Counted from the first letter of the stretch, positions 1-11,139 are shown. The stretch: 64,000 nucleotides of DNA from an uncultured OM182 clade bacterium (GCA_905182025.1 CAJJAA010000027.1:50302-114301), one strand, 5' to 3'. A program made the numbers and translations. Notes: generated by a model from the sequence alone, not told the origin.

Positions 1-204
1 GTTGCCTAATACAGTTTGGCCAATGACGAGAATATTCACGCCTGCATCGAACAGTGCTTTCAATACAGGGATTACCGTACGACAGGTGGGGCAGTCTTCT
101 TTAACGAAGCACAACAGCGTCTGTTGTCCGCCATCGAAACTCACGTCGATACCTTTATCGTCGGCAAGGCTAAATGGCGCGAGTAATTGTGCGGATTCTG
201 GCAT
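1..204 (-). CDS. Thioredoxin-like/redoxin domain protein, partial (runs off window start)
   Basis: Reverse strand from ATG at 204 reads MPESAQLLAPFSLADDKGIDVSFDGGQQTLLCFVKEDCPTCRTVIPVLKALFDAGVNILVIGQTVLGN; CPTC redox motif; absent from ORF track because truncated. Confidence 0.75.
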   Translation of the reverse strand, partial: MPESAQLLAPFSLADDKGIDVSFDGGQQTLLCFVKEDCPTCRTVIPVLKALFDAGVNILVIGQTVLGN

Positions 205-564
205 GATCTCTCCGAGTGTCACATAACATTAGTGCTAACATGACGACGTTTAATTAAGCCTAAATATACCTATCTATGACGAGTTAGTCAGCCTAAAACA
301 TCCTGGTAGACCTGATTCGATCGATGCGTCGATCTCGGCTGTAATCGAAGGCTATCGCCAGACCCTGTTGGTAGCGCGATTGTCATCGCCGATGAGGTCA
401 AATTTGCCTGTTATCTTCGGTCGTTGAAACCCACTTGATCGATTGTCACCCTAGCGAATATAAGCAACGTTATTGTGGTCAACGACCGCAAGCGGAGTAC
501 GGAAGTGTTTACCTGATTTCATGCGCTTGATATGGTCAGTTTTCTTACAAGGTTAGTTTCTATC

Positions 565-2049
565 ATGACAAAATTTATCATCTCAATCGATCAGGGTACG
601 ACAAGCTCTCGCGCTGTATTGTTCTCGGAATCGGGCGAAATCGTCGGAACTTCTCAGCAAGAATTTACTCAACATTTTCCGAATGATGGTTGGGTTGAAC
701 ATGACCCCGAGGAAATATGGCAAACAACGGTTGAGTCCGTCAGTAACGTTTTGAAAGAAACGAATACAGCGGTCGGCTCGGTTGCCGCGATAGGTATTAC
801 CAATCAGCGAGAGACGACCTTGGTTTGGGACCGCAATAGCGGTGAAGTTGTCTACCGAGCGATTGTTTGGCAAGACCGTCGAACAGCCGACTATTGCGAG
901 AGCCTGCGTGAAGCCGGTTTTGAAGACGTCGTTAAGCAAAAAACAGGTTTGTTGCTTGATCCGTATTTCTCCGGAACCAAACTGCGCTGGATCCTAAACA
1001 ATGTGCCCGGCGTTAGAGATAGGGCAGAAAAGGGTGAGCTTGCATTTGGCACGGTCGATACTTTCCTGCTTTGGCGGTTGACCGAGGGTGCCTGCCATAA
1101 AACTGACGCGACCAACGCGTCAAGAACACTTCTGTTTAATATCCACACGCAACAGTGGGATGACGAATTACTACAAAAAATGGATATCCCGCGCTCTTTG
1201 CTGCCCGAAGTGCTGGATTCCAGCGCGGCGTTTGGTGACACTGCTGAGCACTTATTCGGCGCATCGATCCCTGTTGCTGGCATGGCGGGCGATCAACACT
1301 GCGCCCTTTTTGGCCAAGGCTGCTTTGATGCCGGTATGTTAAAGAGCACCTATGGCACGGGTTGCTTTGCGATATTGAATACGGGCGAGCAGGCATTGCA
1401 GTCAAACAATAAGCTGTTGACGACCGTTGCTTACAGACTCAATGGCAAAGTGACATACGCGCTAGAGGGAAGCATTTTCGTTGCCGGTGCTGCGGTACAA
1501 TGGTTGCGTGATAGTCTTAAGATTATTGACCACGCGGCCGAAACTCAAGCAATTGCCGAGGCGACGGAGGATTCAGCCGGTGTATATCTCGTGCCAGCAT
1601 TTACCGGGTTGGGTGCGCCCTACTGGGATGCTGACGCAAGAGGTGCACTGCTGGGGATGACGAGAGACTCCGGTGTGAACGAAATCGTTACGGCAACACT
1701 ACAATCCGTGTGTTACCAAACCAAGGATTTACTTGAGGCGATGAGTTCAGATGGCATCCAGACTAATGTACTGCGAGTCGATGGTGGCATGGTCGAAAAC
1801 GATTGGGTTATGCAGTACTTATCCGATACTTTGCAGATTGAAGTTGATCGCCCGGAGGTCATCGAAACGACCGCCTTAGGGGCTTGTTTCCTGGCTGGCT
1901 TGCAAGTCGGTATTTTCGAATCATTGGATGACCTTAAGGCGAAATGGCAGCTGCAGCGGAAGTTTTCGCCGCAACGTTCAGCCAACTTGATGGACAGCCG
2001 TTATAAAGGTTGGCAACAAGCGGTGAGTCGAGTTAGAACCAACGAGTGA
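565..2049 (+). CDS. glpK: Glycerol kinase
   Basis: [47 protein letters not shown] motifs; ORF 532..2049 with likely start at 565. Confidence 0.95.
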   Translation: MTKFIISIDQGTTSSRAVLFSESGEIVGTSQQEFTQHFPNDGWVEHDPEEIWQTTVESVSNVLKETNTAVGSVAAIGITNQRETTLVWDRNSGEVVYRAIVWQDRRTADYCESLREAGFEDVVKQKTGLLLDPYFSGTKLRWILNNVPGVRDRAEKGELAFGTVDTFLLWRLTEGACHKTDATNASRTLLFNIHTQQWDDELLQKMDIPRSLLPEVLDSSAAFGDTAEHLFGASIPVAGMAGDQHCALFGQGCFDAGMLKSTYGTGCFAILNTGEQALQSNNKLLTTVAYRLNGKVTYALEGSIFVAGAAVQWLRDSLKIIDHAAETQAIAEATEDSAGVYLVPAFTGLGAPYWDADARGALLGMTRDSGVNEIVTATLQSVCYQTKDLLEAMSSDGIQTNVLRVDGGMVENDWVMQYLSDTLQIEVDRPEVIETTALGACFLAGLQVGIFESLDDLKAKWQLQRKFSPQRSANLMDSRYKGWQQAVSRVRTNE

Positions 2050-2114
2050 GTCGCGCTTTTTATCTGGATAATACTAATGCCTCGCATTGGACCTCAATGT
2101 CGTGACGGATAAGC

Positions 2115-2204
2115 TGCGACAATGAATGTACGACAATGAATGTACGACAATTAAAAAATGTACGACAACCAATGCACGACAACGAATGCACGACAACTAA
2201 AAGA
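2115..2204. repeat. Degenerate 14-nt tandem repeat (TGYACGACAAYNAA), about 6 units
   Basis: Units CGACAATGAA / TGTACGACAATGAA / TGTACGACAATTAAAAAA / TGTACGACAACCAA / TGCACGACAACGAA / TGCACGACAACTAAAAGA. Confidence 0.8.
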
Positions 2205-2245
2205 TGACCATAAACGTATGGCAACAACGATATGACAAATAAAGC

Positions 2246-3571
2246 ATGACAATTTCTTCACGGTTTACGCCAAATACGGCGATGGCAGTTGTTGTCGCGA
2301 ACATGATTGGTACCGGTGTGTTCACCAGCCTGGGTTATCAGCTGCTCGATATTCAATCGGTATTTCCGTTAATGCTGCTTTGGCTTGTCGGTGGGTTAGC
2401 CGCTCTTTGCGGTGCGCTGAGTTACGCCGAACTGTGTGCGAGACTGCCGCGTTCCGGCGGCGAATATCATTTTCTGCGCGAGACGTACCACCCAGCAGCG
2501 GGTTTCATTTCAGGTTGGGTTTCGGCGACCGTCGGTTTTGCCGCGCCGACAGCATTGGCTGCTATGACGTTTGCGGGTTACCTAAGCTCTGCTGTGTCAA
2601 GTGTGATTACCTTGCATGAAAAAGCATTGGCGGTTGGCTTGGTGCTTGTTTTGACACTCACCCATAGTTTTAGTCGAGAAACCAGCAGCCGGTTCCAAAC
2701 CATCTTCACGCTGATCAAGGTTGTGCTCATTGTGATTTTTTGTTGCGCTGTCTACTTCTCGGTAGACACTCCACAGAGCCTAAATTTTTTACCTGTTTCA
2801 GGTGATTGGGAACTGATTTCCGGCGGTGCATTTGCTGTTTCGTTGATCTACGTTAACTATGCTTATACGGGCTGGAACGCCGTTACCTATATCACCAATG
2901 AAATTGAAGAGCCGCAAAAAAATATCCCCAGAGTTATGTTGTTGGGAACTTTGTTGGTGATGGTTTTGTATCTTGTCCTCAATGCAATTTTTCTCTACGC
3001 GGCGCCGATGGCTGATATGGCGGGGCAGTTAGATATCGGCGTCATTGTCGCGCAGGCGAGCTTTGGGCCAAGTGGTGCAATGCTCATGGGTATAACATTG
3101 TCCCTGCTATTGATTTCGACGGTTAGCGCCATGGTGATGGCGGGTCCGCGAGTACTGCAAGTTGTGGGTGAGGATTTCCGTTTGTTCGAGTGGTTAGCAA
3201 CAACAAATGTTAAAGGTGTGCCGGCTCGTGCGATTAACATGCAGGCAGTTATTACGATCATTTTTATCGTCACTTCATCATTTGAATCAGTGCTAATTTT
3301 TTCCGGTTTTATTATGGGGTTCAATACGTTGATCGCCGTATTAGGTGTTTTTGTACTTAGATTTAGAAGCTCAGATGAAGAAAACAAAAAAGTGTCTTAT
3401 CTCACATGGGGTTATCCGGTAACGCCATTGATATACATTGGGATTATGCTTTGGACCTTGTTCTTCATCGTTAAGAACCGACCGGAAGAAGCCGCTGTGG
3501 GTTTGTTTGTGATTGCTTCGGGTCTAATTTTCTATTGGCTGAGTCGCTTCCTAGGTTCATACAAGCGCTGA
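2246..3571 (+). CDS. APC-superfamily amino acid permease
   Basis: Multi-TM protein with VVVANMIGTGVFTSLG and YAELCARLPRSGGEYHFLRE motifs. Confidence 0.88.
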   Translation: MTISSRFTPNTAMAVVVANMIGTGVFTSLGYQLLDIQSVFPLMLLWLVGGLAALCGALSYAELCARLPRSGGEYHFLRETYHPAAGFISGWVSATVGFAAPTALAAMTFAGYLSSAVSSVITLHEKALAVGLVLVLTLTHSFSRETSSRFQTIFTLIKVVLIVIFCCAVYFSVDTPQSLNFLPVSGDWELISGGAFAVSLIYVNYAYTGWNAVTYITNEIEEPQKNIPRVMLLGTLLVMVLYLVLNAIFLYAAPMADMAGQLDIGVIVAQASFGPSGAMLMGITLSLLLISTVSAMVMAGPRVLQVVGEDFRLFEWLATTNVKGVPARAINMQAVITIIFIVTSSFESVLIFSGFIMGFNTLIAVLGVFVLRFRSSDEENKKVSYLTWGYPVTPLIYIGIMLWTLFFIVKNRPEEAAVGLFVIASGLIFYWLSRFLGSYKR

Positions 3572-3598
3572 TAGCGTGATCGCAGCCTGGGTTTAATT

Positions 3599-4924
3599 TT
3601 GCAGAGTATATATATGAGATGTTTGTCCGCGGTTTTTCTGCTGCTTTTTTCTGTTGTGTCAATTGCAGAACTGAGCGATGTTGAAAAAAGACTCTCCGTC
3701 ATTGCCAAAGCCAGCAAAGAGGACAGCATTGCGTTACTTGAACGTGTTGTAAATATCAACAGTGGCACAATGAATCACGTCGGTGTTAAGCAGGTAGCGG
3801 ACGTCTTTGCGGCGGAATTTGAATTGCTTGGCTTTGAGACGAATTGGTATGACATGTCTGAGGTTGACCGAGCAGGCCACCTTTTCGCTGAGCGCGCGCC
3901 AATGCCGTCAGCATTAACGCCAAAGGGTCAATGCCTCCTGTTAATCGGCCATCTGGACACCGTGTTCGAAAAAGAGAGCCCCTTTCAGTCGTTCAAACGA
4001 GACGGTGATTTTGCCACTGGCCCTGGTGTAAATGACATGAAGGGCGGTGATGTTGTCATTATTCAAGCATTGAAAGCGCTAGCCTCTGAGGGGGTTCTGC
4101 AAGACTTACACATTATTGTGGCGCTGATCGGAGATGAAGAAAAATCAGGCAATCCAAAATCAATTAGCCGATACCATTTAGTTGAAGCCGCTAAGCGTTG
4201 CGATGTGGCTTTAGGTTTTGAAATCGCCACGGGTTTACAAGCGGCAACAATCGCTCGTCGGGGTTCCAGTGGATGGATGCTAGAGGTGTCTGGCAAACGC
4301 GCACATTCCTCCGGCATATTTAGTGAGTCTGTCGGTAGTGGGGCAATATTTGAGGCGGCCAGAATACTAAATGCATTCCATCAGCAACTCACCGGCCGCG
4401 AATATCTGACCTTTAATCCGGGCGTCATACTGGGTGGAACGAAGGTCAACTATGACCCTACGTTAAACAAAGGCGATGCCTTTGGTAAAACCAATGTCGT
4501 CGCGCAATCGGTGGTCGTTCATGGTGGCCTGAGAACTATCTCGAGTATGCAGGAAGCGGAAGCCAGAGCCTCCATGAAAGCCATTGCAGAGACGAATCAT
4601 CGTCCGGGTACAGAGGCCATCATTACCTTTTCTGACGGTTATCCATCAATGCCGCCGACGGAAGGTAACAAAGTGGTTCTATCGAAACTCAATCAGGTCA
4701 GCATTGATCTGGGTTATGGTCCCGTCGAAGCTTATGACCCGGGCAAACGGGGCGCGGCGGATGTGTCCTTTATTGCCGAATATGTTGATGCAATTGACGG
4801 TATTGGTGCTGAAGGCGCGGGTGCACATACGCCAGATGAGAATATTGATCTAGCGACACTGCCGATGTTGGTCGAACGTGCGTCGATTTTAATTTACCGG
4901 TTGGGCACACAAGAGGATTTATGA
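3599..4924 (+). CDS. M20-family metallopeptidase (glutamate carboxypeptidase-like), signal peptide
   Basis: GHLDTVFE, GVNDMKGG, DEEKSGNPKS motifs; hydrophobic N-terminus. Confidence 0.88.
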   Translation: MQSIYMRCLSAVFLLLFSVVSIAELSDVEKRLSVIAKASKEDSIALLERVVNINSGTMNHVGVKQVADVFAAEFELLGFETNWYDMSEVDRAGHLFAERAPMPSALTPKGQCLLLIGHLDTVFEKESPFQSFKRDGDFATGPGVNDMKGGDVVIIQALKALASEGVLQDLHIIVALIGDEEKSGNPKSISRYHLVEAAKRCDVALGFEIATGLQAATIARRGSSGWMLEVSGKRAHSSGIFSESVGSGAIFEAARILNAFHQQLTGREYLTFNPGVILGGTKVNYDPTLNKGDAFGKTNVVAQSVVVHGGLRTISSMQEAEARASMKAIAETNHRPGTEAIITFSDGYPSMPPTEGNKVVLSKLNQVSIDLGYGPVEAYDPGKRGAADVSFIAEYVDAIDGIGAEGAGAHTPDENIDLATLPMLVERASILIYRLGTQEDL

Positions 4925-4994
4925 GGCAAAAGCAGTTTCTTACAGTAACAACGGCAGCCGCGTCTTTGGGTAGGTCGACCCAGGGGTTTATTCG

Positions 4995-5588
4995 TTGGTA
5001 TTACTCGTGTCGCTAAACACGTTGCAATTGGACGAAGGGTTAATACGGCTTTTCGATAAACTCAGTGATCACCGCAGCGAAGTAATACGCATCGGCGAAA
5101 TTGCGTCGCGTCTATCTCAGTATGAGTCCGTGCCGCCTTTCTTGAGATCACTGCTTGTTGCGGATGGTACGGTGACAATGGCGTTGGAAGCATACTTTCT
5201 TGAGCAAATTGAAATTTGCACATTGCGCCAAGGCCAAGTAATTGCGCCACGAGATGTCTCAGCGCTCGACTTGAATAAAGGCGAGCAATGCCTGATAAGG
5301 GAGGTGCAGTTGTTGGGTGTCGAATCGTCTAAGTGTTATGTACACGCAGTGACGGTAATAAACCCTAGTCGCTTGTCACCGATTTTATTTGAGCAGTTGG
5401 TCGATGAAGAGGAAGGTATTGGTGCGATTCTAAGAAATGTCGCCAAAGGTAGTTTTCGTGAGGTTATCCATATTGGCACAGGAGGTTTAATGACCGACGC
5501 TGATATTCACAGGCGTTACCGCGTAAGTCTCAACTCGCTACCCGCTCTTTTGATAACTGAAGAGTTTGAGTTGTCATCTTATCGTTAA
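4995..5588 (+). CDS. Chorismate lyase-like / DUF98-type protein
   Basis: PPFLRSLLVADGTVTMALEAYFLEQIEI ... LIREVQLLG ... HRRYRVSLNSLPALLITEEF pattern of the chorismate pyruvate-lyase fold. Confidence 0.6.
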   Translation: MVLLVSLNTLQLDEGLIRLFDKLSDHRSEVIRIGEIASRLSQYESVPPFLRSLLVADGTVTMALEAYFLEQIEICTLRQGQVIAPRDVSALDLNKGEQCLIREVQLLGVESSKCYVHAVTVINPSRLSPILFEQLVDEEEGIGAILRNVAKGSFREVIHIGTGGLMTDADIHRRYRVSLNSLPALLITEEFELSSYR

Positions 5589-5719
5589 TAACGCTGTCAA
5601 ATTGTGGAGATCAAATATAAGCCTGCGATGTGTCTCGACTGAATGAATATTGGGTTATGTGCCATTTTAACTTAGACTGGCGATCCGATTTACATCCGAA
5701 GTTGTAGTTCAAGCAATCC

Positions 5720-7063
5720 ATGCTGTCCCGTCAATTAAACAAATTTAACCAAGTCATTAAGCCCAATGGAACCGTTTTCTTTGGCTGGTACATCGTGGGC
5801 GCGGCAGGCGGTATTCAAATGCTTTCTGGCTTGCTGTGGATGCAGTCCTATGGCGCTTATGTAGTACTTCTACAGGAAGAGTTTGGCTGGAGTAAAGCGC
5901 TGGTTGCTGGCGCGTTTGCGCTAACGAGAATAGAAAGTGGCATTTTAGGTCCTCTGCAGGGTTGGCTTGTTGATCGGTTTGGGCCAAGACCCATATTGCG
6001 AATTGGCATTACGATATTTGGTCTCGGTTTTATAGCCTTCAGTTATGTCGATTCAATACTGAGCTTTTATTTGACGTTTGCGCTGATTGCGATCGGATCT
6101 AGCTTGGGCGGTTTTGCGACCGTTATGGTCTCTTTGGTGAATTGGTTCAGCCAGCATAGGGCCAAAGCTATTTCGATTTCCCAGATGGGCTATTCCATCG
6201 GTGGGCTTTGCGTGCCCGCGGTGGTGATTTGCCTCGAAGCTTTTGGTTGGCGAACAACAGCGATGATGTCTGGCGTGCTCGTGCTGCTGGTGGGCTTGCC
6301 GCTAGTGCAGATTGTTCGACACCGGCCTTCAGAAACGGGGGACTGCGTCGATGGTATTGTCGCCGTGCCCGTTCAAGTGCCTGACGCGGTATCTGGCCAA
6401 TTACAGGACCCGACGGGGGACAAAACAGCCGTGTCTGTTATACCTTTGAATAACGATTTCACCGCGCGAGAAGCGATGAGAACGCATTCATTTTGGTTTA
6501 TTTCAATCGGACACGCCTGCGCATTATTAACGGTTTCCGCAATTATGGTTCATCTGGTACCACACCTGATTGAAGCAAAAGGCTACACATTGACTGAAGC
6601 AGGTGGTGTCGTTGCTTTGTTGACGGGTTTTCAGATGGTAGGCCAACTTTGCGGCGGATACCTGGGTGACAAAATGAACAAGCGGCTGGTTTGTATTGGT
6701 TGTATGTTCGCGCATACGGCTGGGTTGGTGTTGATTGCCTTTGCTGATAGTGCGGGCATTGTGTTTTTGTTTGCCATGCTACACGGCTTGGCTTGGGGCA
6801 TTAGAGGCCCTCTCATGGTGGCGTTGCGTGCGGATTATTTTGGTCCCAGTTCATTTGGTACAATCATGGGGTTTTCCTCTCTCATAGTCATGCTGGGCAT
6901 GTCCACCGGGCCTATTTTTGCCGGCTACATGGCAGACCTTCAGGGGAATTATGAGATGGGCTTTGTTTACCTGGCGATTGCGGCGTTCTTGGGCTCTTTT
7001 TGTTTTCTTGCTGCAACGCCACCGAGAAGCAAGCCAGAAAGAACACTCATTGTGGCAGCCTAA
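5720..7063 (+). CDS. MFS transporter (oxalate/formate antiporter-like, OFA type)
   Basis: 12-TM-like hydrophobic pattern, GPLQGWLVDRFGPRPIL motif. Confidence 0.85.
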   Translation: MLSRQLNKFNQVIKPNGTVFFGWYIVGAAGGIQMLSGLLWMQSYGAYVVLLQEEFGWSKALVAGAFALTRIESGILGPLQGWLVDRFGPRPILRIGITIFGLGFIAFSYVDSILSFYLTFALIAIGSSLGGFATVMVSLVNWFSQHRAKAISISQMGYSIGGLCVPAVVICLEAFGWRTTAMMSGVLVLLVGLPLVQIVRHRPSETGDCVDGIVAVPVQVPDAVSGQLQDPTGDKTAVSVIPLNNDFTAREAMRTHSFWFISIGHACALLTVSAIMVHLVPHLIEAKGYTLTEAGGVVALLTGFQMVGQLCGGYLGDKMNKRLVCIGCMFAHTAGLVLIAFADSAGIVFLFAMLHGLAWGIRGPLMVALRADYFGPSSFGTIMGFSSLIVMLGMSTGPIFAGYMADLQGNYEMGFVYLAIAAFLGSFCFLAATPPRSKPERTLIVAA

Positions 7064-7081
7064 TAACTAGCGGAGGATAGA

Positions 7082-7909
7082 TTGCGTTCATCATTGCAAG
7101 AGCTGATTTCGATTCTCGATATTGAGATGCTCGAAGAAAATTTGTATCGTGGAAGCCATCCGCTTGACAAAAAGGGCAGGCTCTATGGCGGTCAGATTAT
7201 GGCGCAAGCCGTGATTGCCGCAGGCCGAACGGTGCCCGATGATCGGCCGCCGCATTCTTTACACGGATATTTCTTACGCCCGGGTGATGCAAAGATACCC
7301 GTTGTTTTTTCAGTGGATCGAATTCGAGACGGTCGTTCTTTCACGACTCGCCGAATCGCCGCCATCCAACATGGCAAAGCCATTTTCAGTATGGATATCT
7401 CTTTCCAGGTGGTGGAAGCAGGTCTTAGTCATCAAAGTGTCATGCCAGATTTTGAGCCACCGGCGGAACATAGGATTACAGAGAATATGCTGAAGGACTC
7501 CTTTGTCACCTATATGATGGAGTACAAGCAGCGTCTAAAAGAAGCGCCCATGCCGGCAAAGCAGCATTGCTGGTTTCGTACTAACGGTGCCGTTGATGCG
7601 GCGCCGACGCAAGGTGATGATGCGCTCTTGCATGCAGCTTTACTCACCTATCAATCTGATGATGCGCTGCTGTCGACCGCTCGCCTGCCTCATCGGGGCA
7701 ATTTCAAACGCGAGAACATGCAAAGTGCCAGTCTCGATCATGCTATGTGGTTTCATCAGCAGGCTAGAGCAGACCAATGGATAATGTACGCGCTTGATGC
7801 GCCTGAATCGAGTGCAGGCAGAGGTTATAATCGTGGCTCTATGTTCACGGCAGACGGCACCTTAGTTGCCAGCACGATGCAAGAGTCCTTGATGCGACTG
7901 TTGCGATAA
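7082..7909 (+). CDS. tesB: Acyl-CoA thioesterase II (TTG start)
   Basis: YGGQIMAQAVIAAGRTVPDDRPPHSLHGYFLRPGD, SLDHAMWFHQ. Confidence 0.88.
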   Translation: MRSSLQELISILDIEMLEENLYRGSHPLDKKGRLYGGQIMAQAVIAAGRTVPDDRPPHSLHGYFLRPGDAKIPVVFSVDRIRDGRSFTTRRIAAIQHGKAIFSMDISFQVVEAGLSHQSVMPDFEPPAEHRITENMLKDSFVTYMMEYKQRLKEAPMPAKQHCWFRTNGAVDAAPTQGDDALLHAALLTYQSDDALLSTARLPHRGNFKRENMQSASLDHAMWFHQQARADQWIMYALDAPESSAGRGYNRGSMFTADGTLVASTMQESLMRLLR

Positions 7910-7988
7910 CGCAAGCAGATCGTCACACTGGGCAGCAGATGCAGTTCAACAAATAGTCGTGTAAAAAAACAAGGTAAGCGAAACGCAC

Positions 7989-8849
7989 ATGGAATCGGGA
8001 CAACAACAGGCAAAAGTTCAGCAAGGCTCCCGCTTTGGATCGCGATCGCGTCAATATTTGACAGCGATGGGAATTGATATTTGGCAAACCAGGGTGGCAA
8101 GATCGGTAAAAGACCCCGCGAGCCTTACTGAAGAATCTGCTGAGAATACCGAAACATTGCAAAAGGTTGCTGTTGCCGCTGCAACTTCTGGCCAGCCCAG
8201 TCGAACGAATGCGGCAAGCCTTGACCAGAAAAACTCGCGTGAATCGCTGTTGAAGCAAGTTTCTGCAAACGTTGAGCCCGAAACACCTTTATCCGATGTC
8301 GTTGAGCGTCAATTGCGGCAGGAACAGCCTGTGACGCAGCAAGCTTCGGCCAAGCTCGAATTCTTGTTGTACTTCATGAACTATGATTCGTTCACGATTG
8401 TATTCGCTCTGCCCTATGCGACGGCTGAACTGCCACCAACTTATAAAAATTTCCTTGAAGGGGTCAGCTTGTCGCTGGCCCGTGAGCGCGTTGCACCCTC
8501 TATTCGCCAGCTGCGTTGGCCTATCGTTAAGGCTTCTCATATTGATCAGTCAGAGCATGAGGCCAGGCAGATCGTTCGAGATTCCTTGCGTCAATCGCAA
8601 GGGCAATCACAGCGGCAATCTCAAGAACCGCCTGAAGGTCTAAGTCCTGTGCTCGTTTTCGGCGAGGAGGCTTGGCGATATCTTGTGACGGATTCCGAGA
8701 AAACTGTCTTTCACATAGGTGATACAGAGCAGGAGGCGAGTTGCCTTTTTCTGGCGCTGCCGACAATAGACGATATTTCACAAGACGTTGCATTAAAGCG
8801 GCAGCTTTGGCGTCAACTTTCGCCCGTGAGAGCAATCTTGTATGGCTAG
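7989..8849 (+). CDS. Uncharacterised protein in holD position; possible divergent DNA polymerase III psi-like protein
   Basis: YLTAMGIDIWQTR N-terminal motif and C-terminal LALPTIDDISQDVALKRQLWRQL; directly upstream of rimI as holD is in E. coli; Gln-rich central segment. Confidence 0.4.
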   Translation: MESGQQQAKVQQGSRFGSRSRQYLTAMGIDIWQTRVARSVKDPASLTEESAENTETLQKVAVAAATSGQPSRTNAASLDQKNSRESLLKQVSANVEPETPLSDVVERQLRQEQPVTQQASAKLEFLLYFMNYDSFTIVFALPYATAELPPTYKNFLEGVSLSLARERVAPSIRQLRWPIVKASHIDQSEHEARQIVRDSLRQSQGQSQRQSQEPPEGLSPVLVFGEEAWRYLVTDSEKTVFHIGDTEQEASCLFLALPTIDDISQDVALKRQLWRQLSPVRAILYG

Positions 8850-9315
8850 TCCGCAGTTGGAGTTCGAGCTAAGGGCGATGACCTTTGATGATCTTGACGA
8901 TGTGCTGATCAACGAAGGGTTAAGCTACTCTCATCCTTGGGCAAGGGGCATATTCGACGACTGTATTAAGTCGGGCTACGAATGCTTTGTGTTCATAGTT
9001 GATGCAAAGGTCGTCGGTCATAGCATTTTGTCAGTTGCGGCGGGAGAGGCACATCTGCTCAATGTATGTATTAACCCAGAGGTTCAAGGTAACGGTTTTG
9101 GCCGTCAACTGGTTCAGCATATTTTGAGTCGCGCTGTCGCCAGAGGCGCGTCCAAGGTGTTTCTTGAAGTAAGACCTTCGAACCTCATCGCATTCAAATT
9201 ATATGAAAGCTTGGGGTTTCAAGAAATAGGCTTACGGAAAGATTACTACCCCGCAGAAAATGGCAGGGAAGATGCTTTGGTGTTCTCATATCAAGTGCCT
9301 GACGCGTTCCCCTAG
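8842..9315 (+). CDS. rimI: Ribosomal protein S18-alanine N-acetyltransferase (GNAT)
   Basis: LLNVCINPEVQGNGFGRQLVQHIL, FLEVRPSNLIAFKLYESLGFQEIGLRKDYYPAENGREDALV. Confidence 0.9.
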   Translation: MASPQLEFELRAMTFDDLDDVLINEGLSYSHPWARGIFDDCIKSGYECFVFIVDAKVVGHSILSVAAGEAHLLNVCINPEVQGNGFGRQLVQHILSRAVARGASKVFLEVRPSNLIAFKLYESLGFQEIGLRKDYYPAENGREDALVFSYQVPDAFP

Positions 9316-9463
9316 CGACCTATTTTGCTAGATGAGTTTAGCAAGCGGTAAAATATAACCGCTGCTATATATTCTTAGGGGTGCGATCTAATGTGTATAA
9401 TAGCGCCCATTTTTTAGCCTGACGCCTTATTGATAGCCCGTCGAAAATTAGGAAGTACTCCCC

Positions 9464-11053
9464 TTGGTCGATACAAACAGCAGTGAAGAAATTAGTAGGC
9501 GAAGAACCTTCGCAATCATCTCTCACCCCGATGCCGGTAAAACGACAATCACTGAGAAGTTGCTACTATTGGGTAGGGCGATTCAGATGGCCGGCACCGT
9601 AAAATCGAAAAAGTCTGACCGTTATGCGACATCAGATTGGATGGAGATGGAAAAAGAGCGCGGCATTTCTGTCACGACTTCTGTCATGCAGTTTCCTTAC
9701 AGAGGCAAAATGGTCAACCTGCTCGATACACCCGGACACGAAGACTTCTCTGAAGACACCTACCGAACCTTAACCGCAGTTGATTCTGTGCTCATGGTCA
9801 TAGATGGCGCCAAAGGTGTTGAGCAACGAACAATTAAATTGATGGAGGTTTGTCGGCTTCGTGATACCCCTATCCTTACTTTTGTTAACAAGCTTGATAG
9901 AGAAGTGCGAGATCCAATTGATGTTCTGGACGAGGTTGAAGATGTCCTAAAAATTCAATGTGCACCTATGACTTGGCCGATCGGCATGAGTAATCGTTTC
10001 AAAGGTGTCTACCATCTATATGACGATCAGATTCATATATTTGAAGCGGGTAAAGGCGAAGTGTTGACCGAGCCTGAAATTATTGATGGTTTACTAAGTG
10101 AACAAGCCAAAGCTTTTCTAGGCTCAGATTATGACGATTATTTAGAAGAGATTGAACTAGTGAAAGGGGCAAGCCATCAGTTCGATTTACAAGCTTATCT
10201 CGACGGCAAGTTGACGCCAGTTTATTTTGGTACGGCGTTACGCAATTTTGGCGTCATGCAGATGCTCGACGGTTTTGTTGATATTGCACCTGAACCCTTG
10301 GATCGTGCAGCGAATGATCGCTCTGTGAGCGCGTCTGACGAAAACTTTTCAGGTTTTGTTTTTAAAATTCAGGCAAATATGGATCCCAAACATCGGGACC
10401 GCATTGCTTTTCTGCGGGTGTGTTCAGGACACTATGAGCAAGGCATGAAAATGCGGCATGTGCGCCTTGGTAAAGAGGTTAGGGTGAGTGACGCAGTTAC
10501 TTTTCTAGCCGGCGAAAGGTCTCAAGCAGAACGCGCTTGGTCCGGAGATATTATTGGATTGCACAATCACGGTACCATCCAAATTGGTGATACGTTTACA
10601 AGTGGTAATGACTTCCGGTTTCTTGGCATACCGCACTTTGCGCCTGAATTGTTTCGTCGTGTTCAGTTGAAGGATCCGCTAAAAAGTAAGCAGTTGCGAC
10701 AGGGTTTAACACAACTCTCTGAAGAGGGCGCAACGCAGTTGTTTATGCCGCTTATTAATAATGACTTGGTTCTAGGTGCTGTTGGTATCCTGCAGTTTGA
10801 TGTGGTGGTCTATCGACTTCGCGAAGAGTACAAAGTCGAATGTGCGTATCAATCTGTGAGTGTTTATACCGCACGCTGGATTGAATGCGACGACCCTAAG
10901 ATGCTGGCGGAGTTTAAACGAAAATCCGAATCCAATCTGGCGATTGATGGTTCTGGTCATCTGACTTATTTAGCACCTTCCCGTGTAAACCTTATGCTAA
11001 CGCAAGAGCGTTGGCCTGATATTCGATTTAGGTCGACAAGAGAAATTGAATAG
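9464..11053 (+). CDS. prfC: Peptide chain release factor 3 (TTG start)
   Basis: [67 protein letters not shown]. Confidence 0.96.
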   Translation: MVDTNSSEEISRRRTFAIISHPDAGKTTITEKLLLLGRAIQMAGTVKSKKSDRYATSDWMEMEKERGISVTTSVMQFPYRGKMVNLLDTPGHEDFSEDTYRTLTAVDSVLMVIDGAKGVEQRTIKLMEVCRLRDTPILTFVNKLDREVRDPIDVLDEVEDVLKIQCAPMTWPIGMSNRFKGVYHLYDDQIHIFEAGKGEVLTEPEIIDGLLSEQAKAFLGSDYDDYLEEIELVKGASHQFDLQAYLDGKLTPVYFGTALRNFGVMQMLDGFVDIAPEPLDRAANDRSVSASDENFSGFVFKIQANMDPKHRDRIAFLRVCSGHYEQGMKMRHVRLGKEVRVSDAVTFLAGERSQAERAWSGDIIGLHNHGTIQIGDTFTSGNDFRFLGIPHFAPELFRRVQLKDPLKSKQLRQGLTQLSEEGATQLFMPLINNDLVLGAVGILQFDVVVYRLREEYKVECAYQSVSVYTARWIECDDPKMLAEFKRKSESNLAIDGSGHLTYLAPSRVNLMLTQERWPDIRFRSTREIE

Positions 11054-11139
11054 CCGGCGGTCTTAAAATAAGTTTGATCGATACGCCAAGCGGCAATTTG
11101 GAATCGTTTGACTAGGGTAGGCTGTTCGGCGATATTAGA

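Noticed and set aside
583-1405. Minus-strand and alternative-frame ORFs inside glpK (583..939, 891..1283, 1088..1342, 1136..1405)
   Set aside because: Antisense or shifted shadows of a clear glycerol kinase; no recognisable domain.
2115-2204. CRISPR-like array
   Set aside because: Repeats are only 12-14 nt, degenerate, and have no unique spacers; no cas genes anywhere in the window.
9344-9363. AGCGGT-N8-ACCGCT inverted repeat between rimI and prfC
   Set aside because: Likely an ordinary short hairpin in a promoter/terminator region; no further support for a special role.
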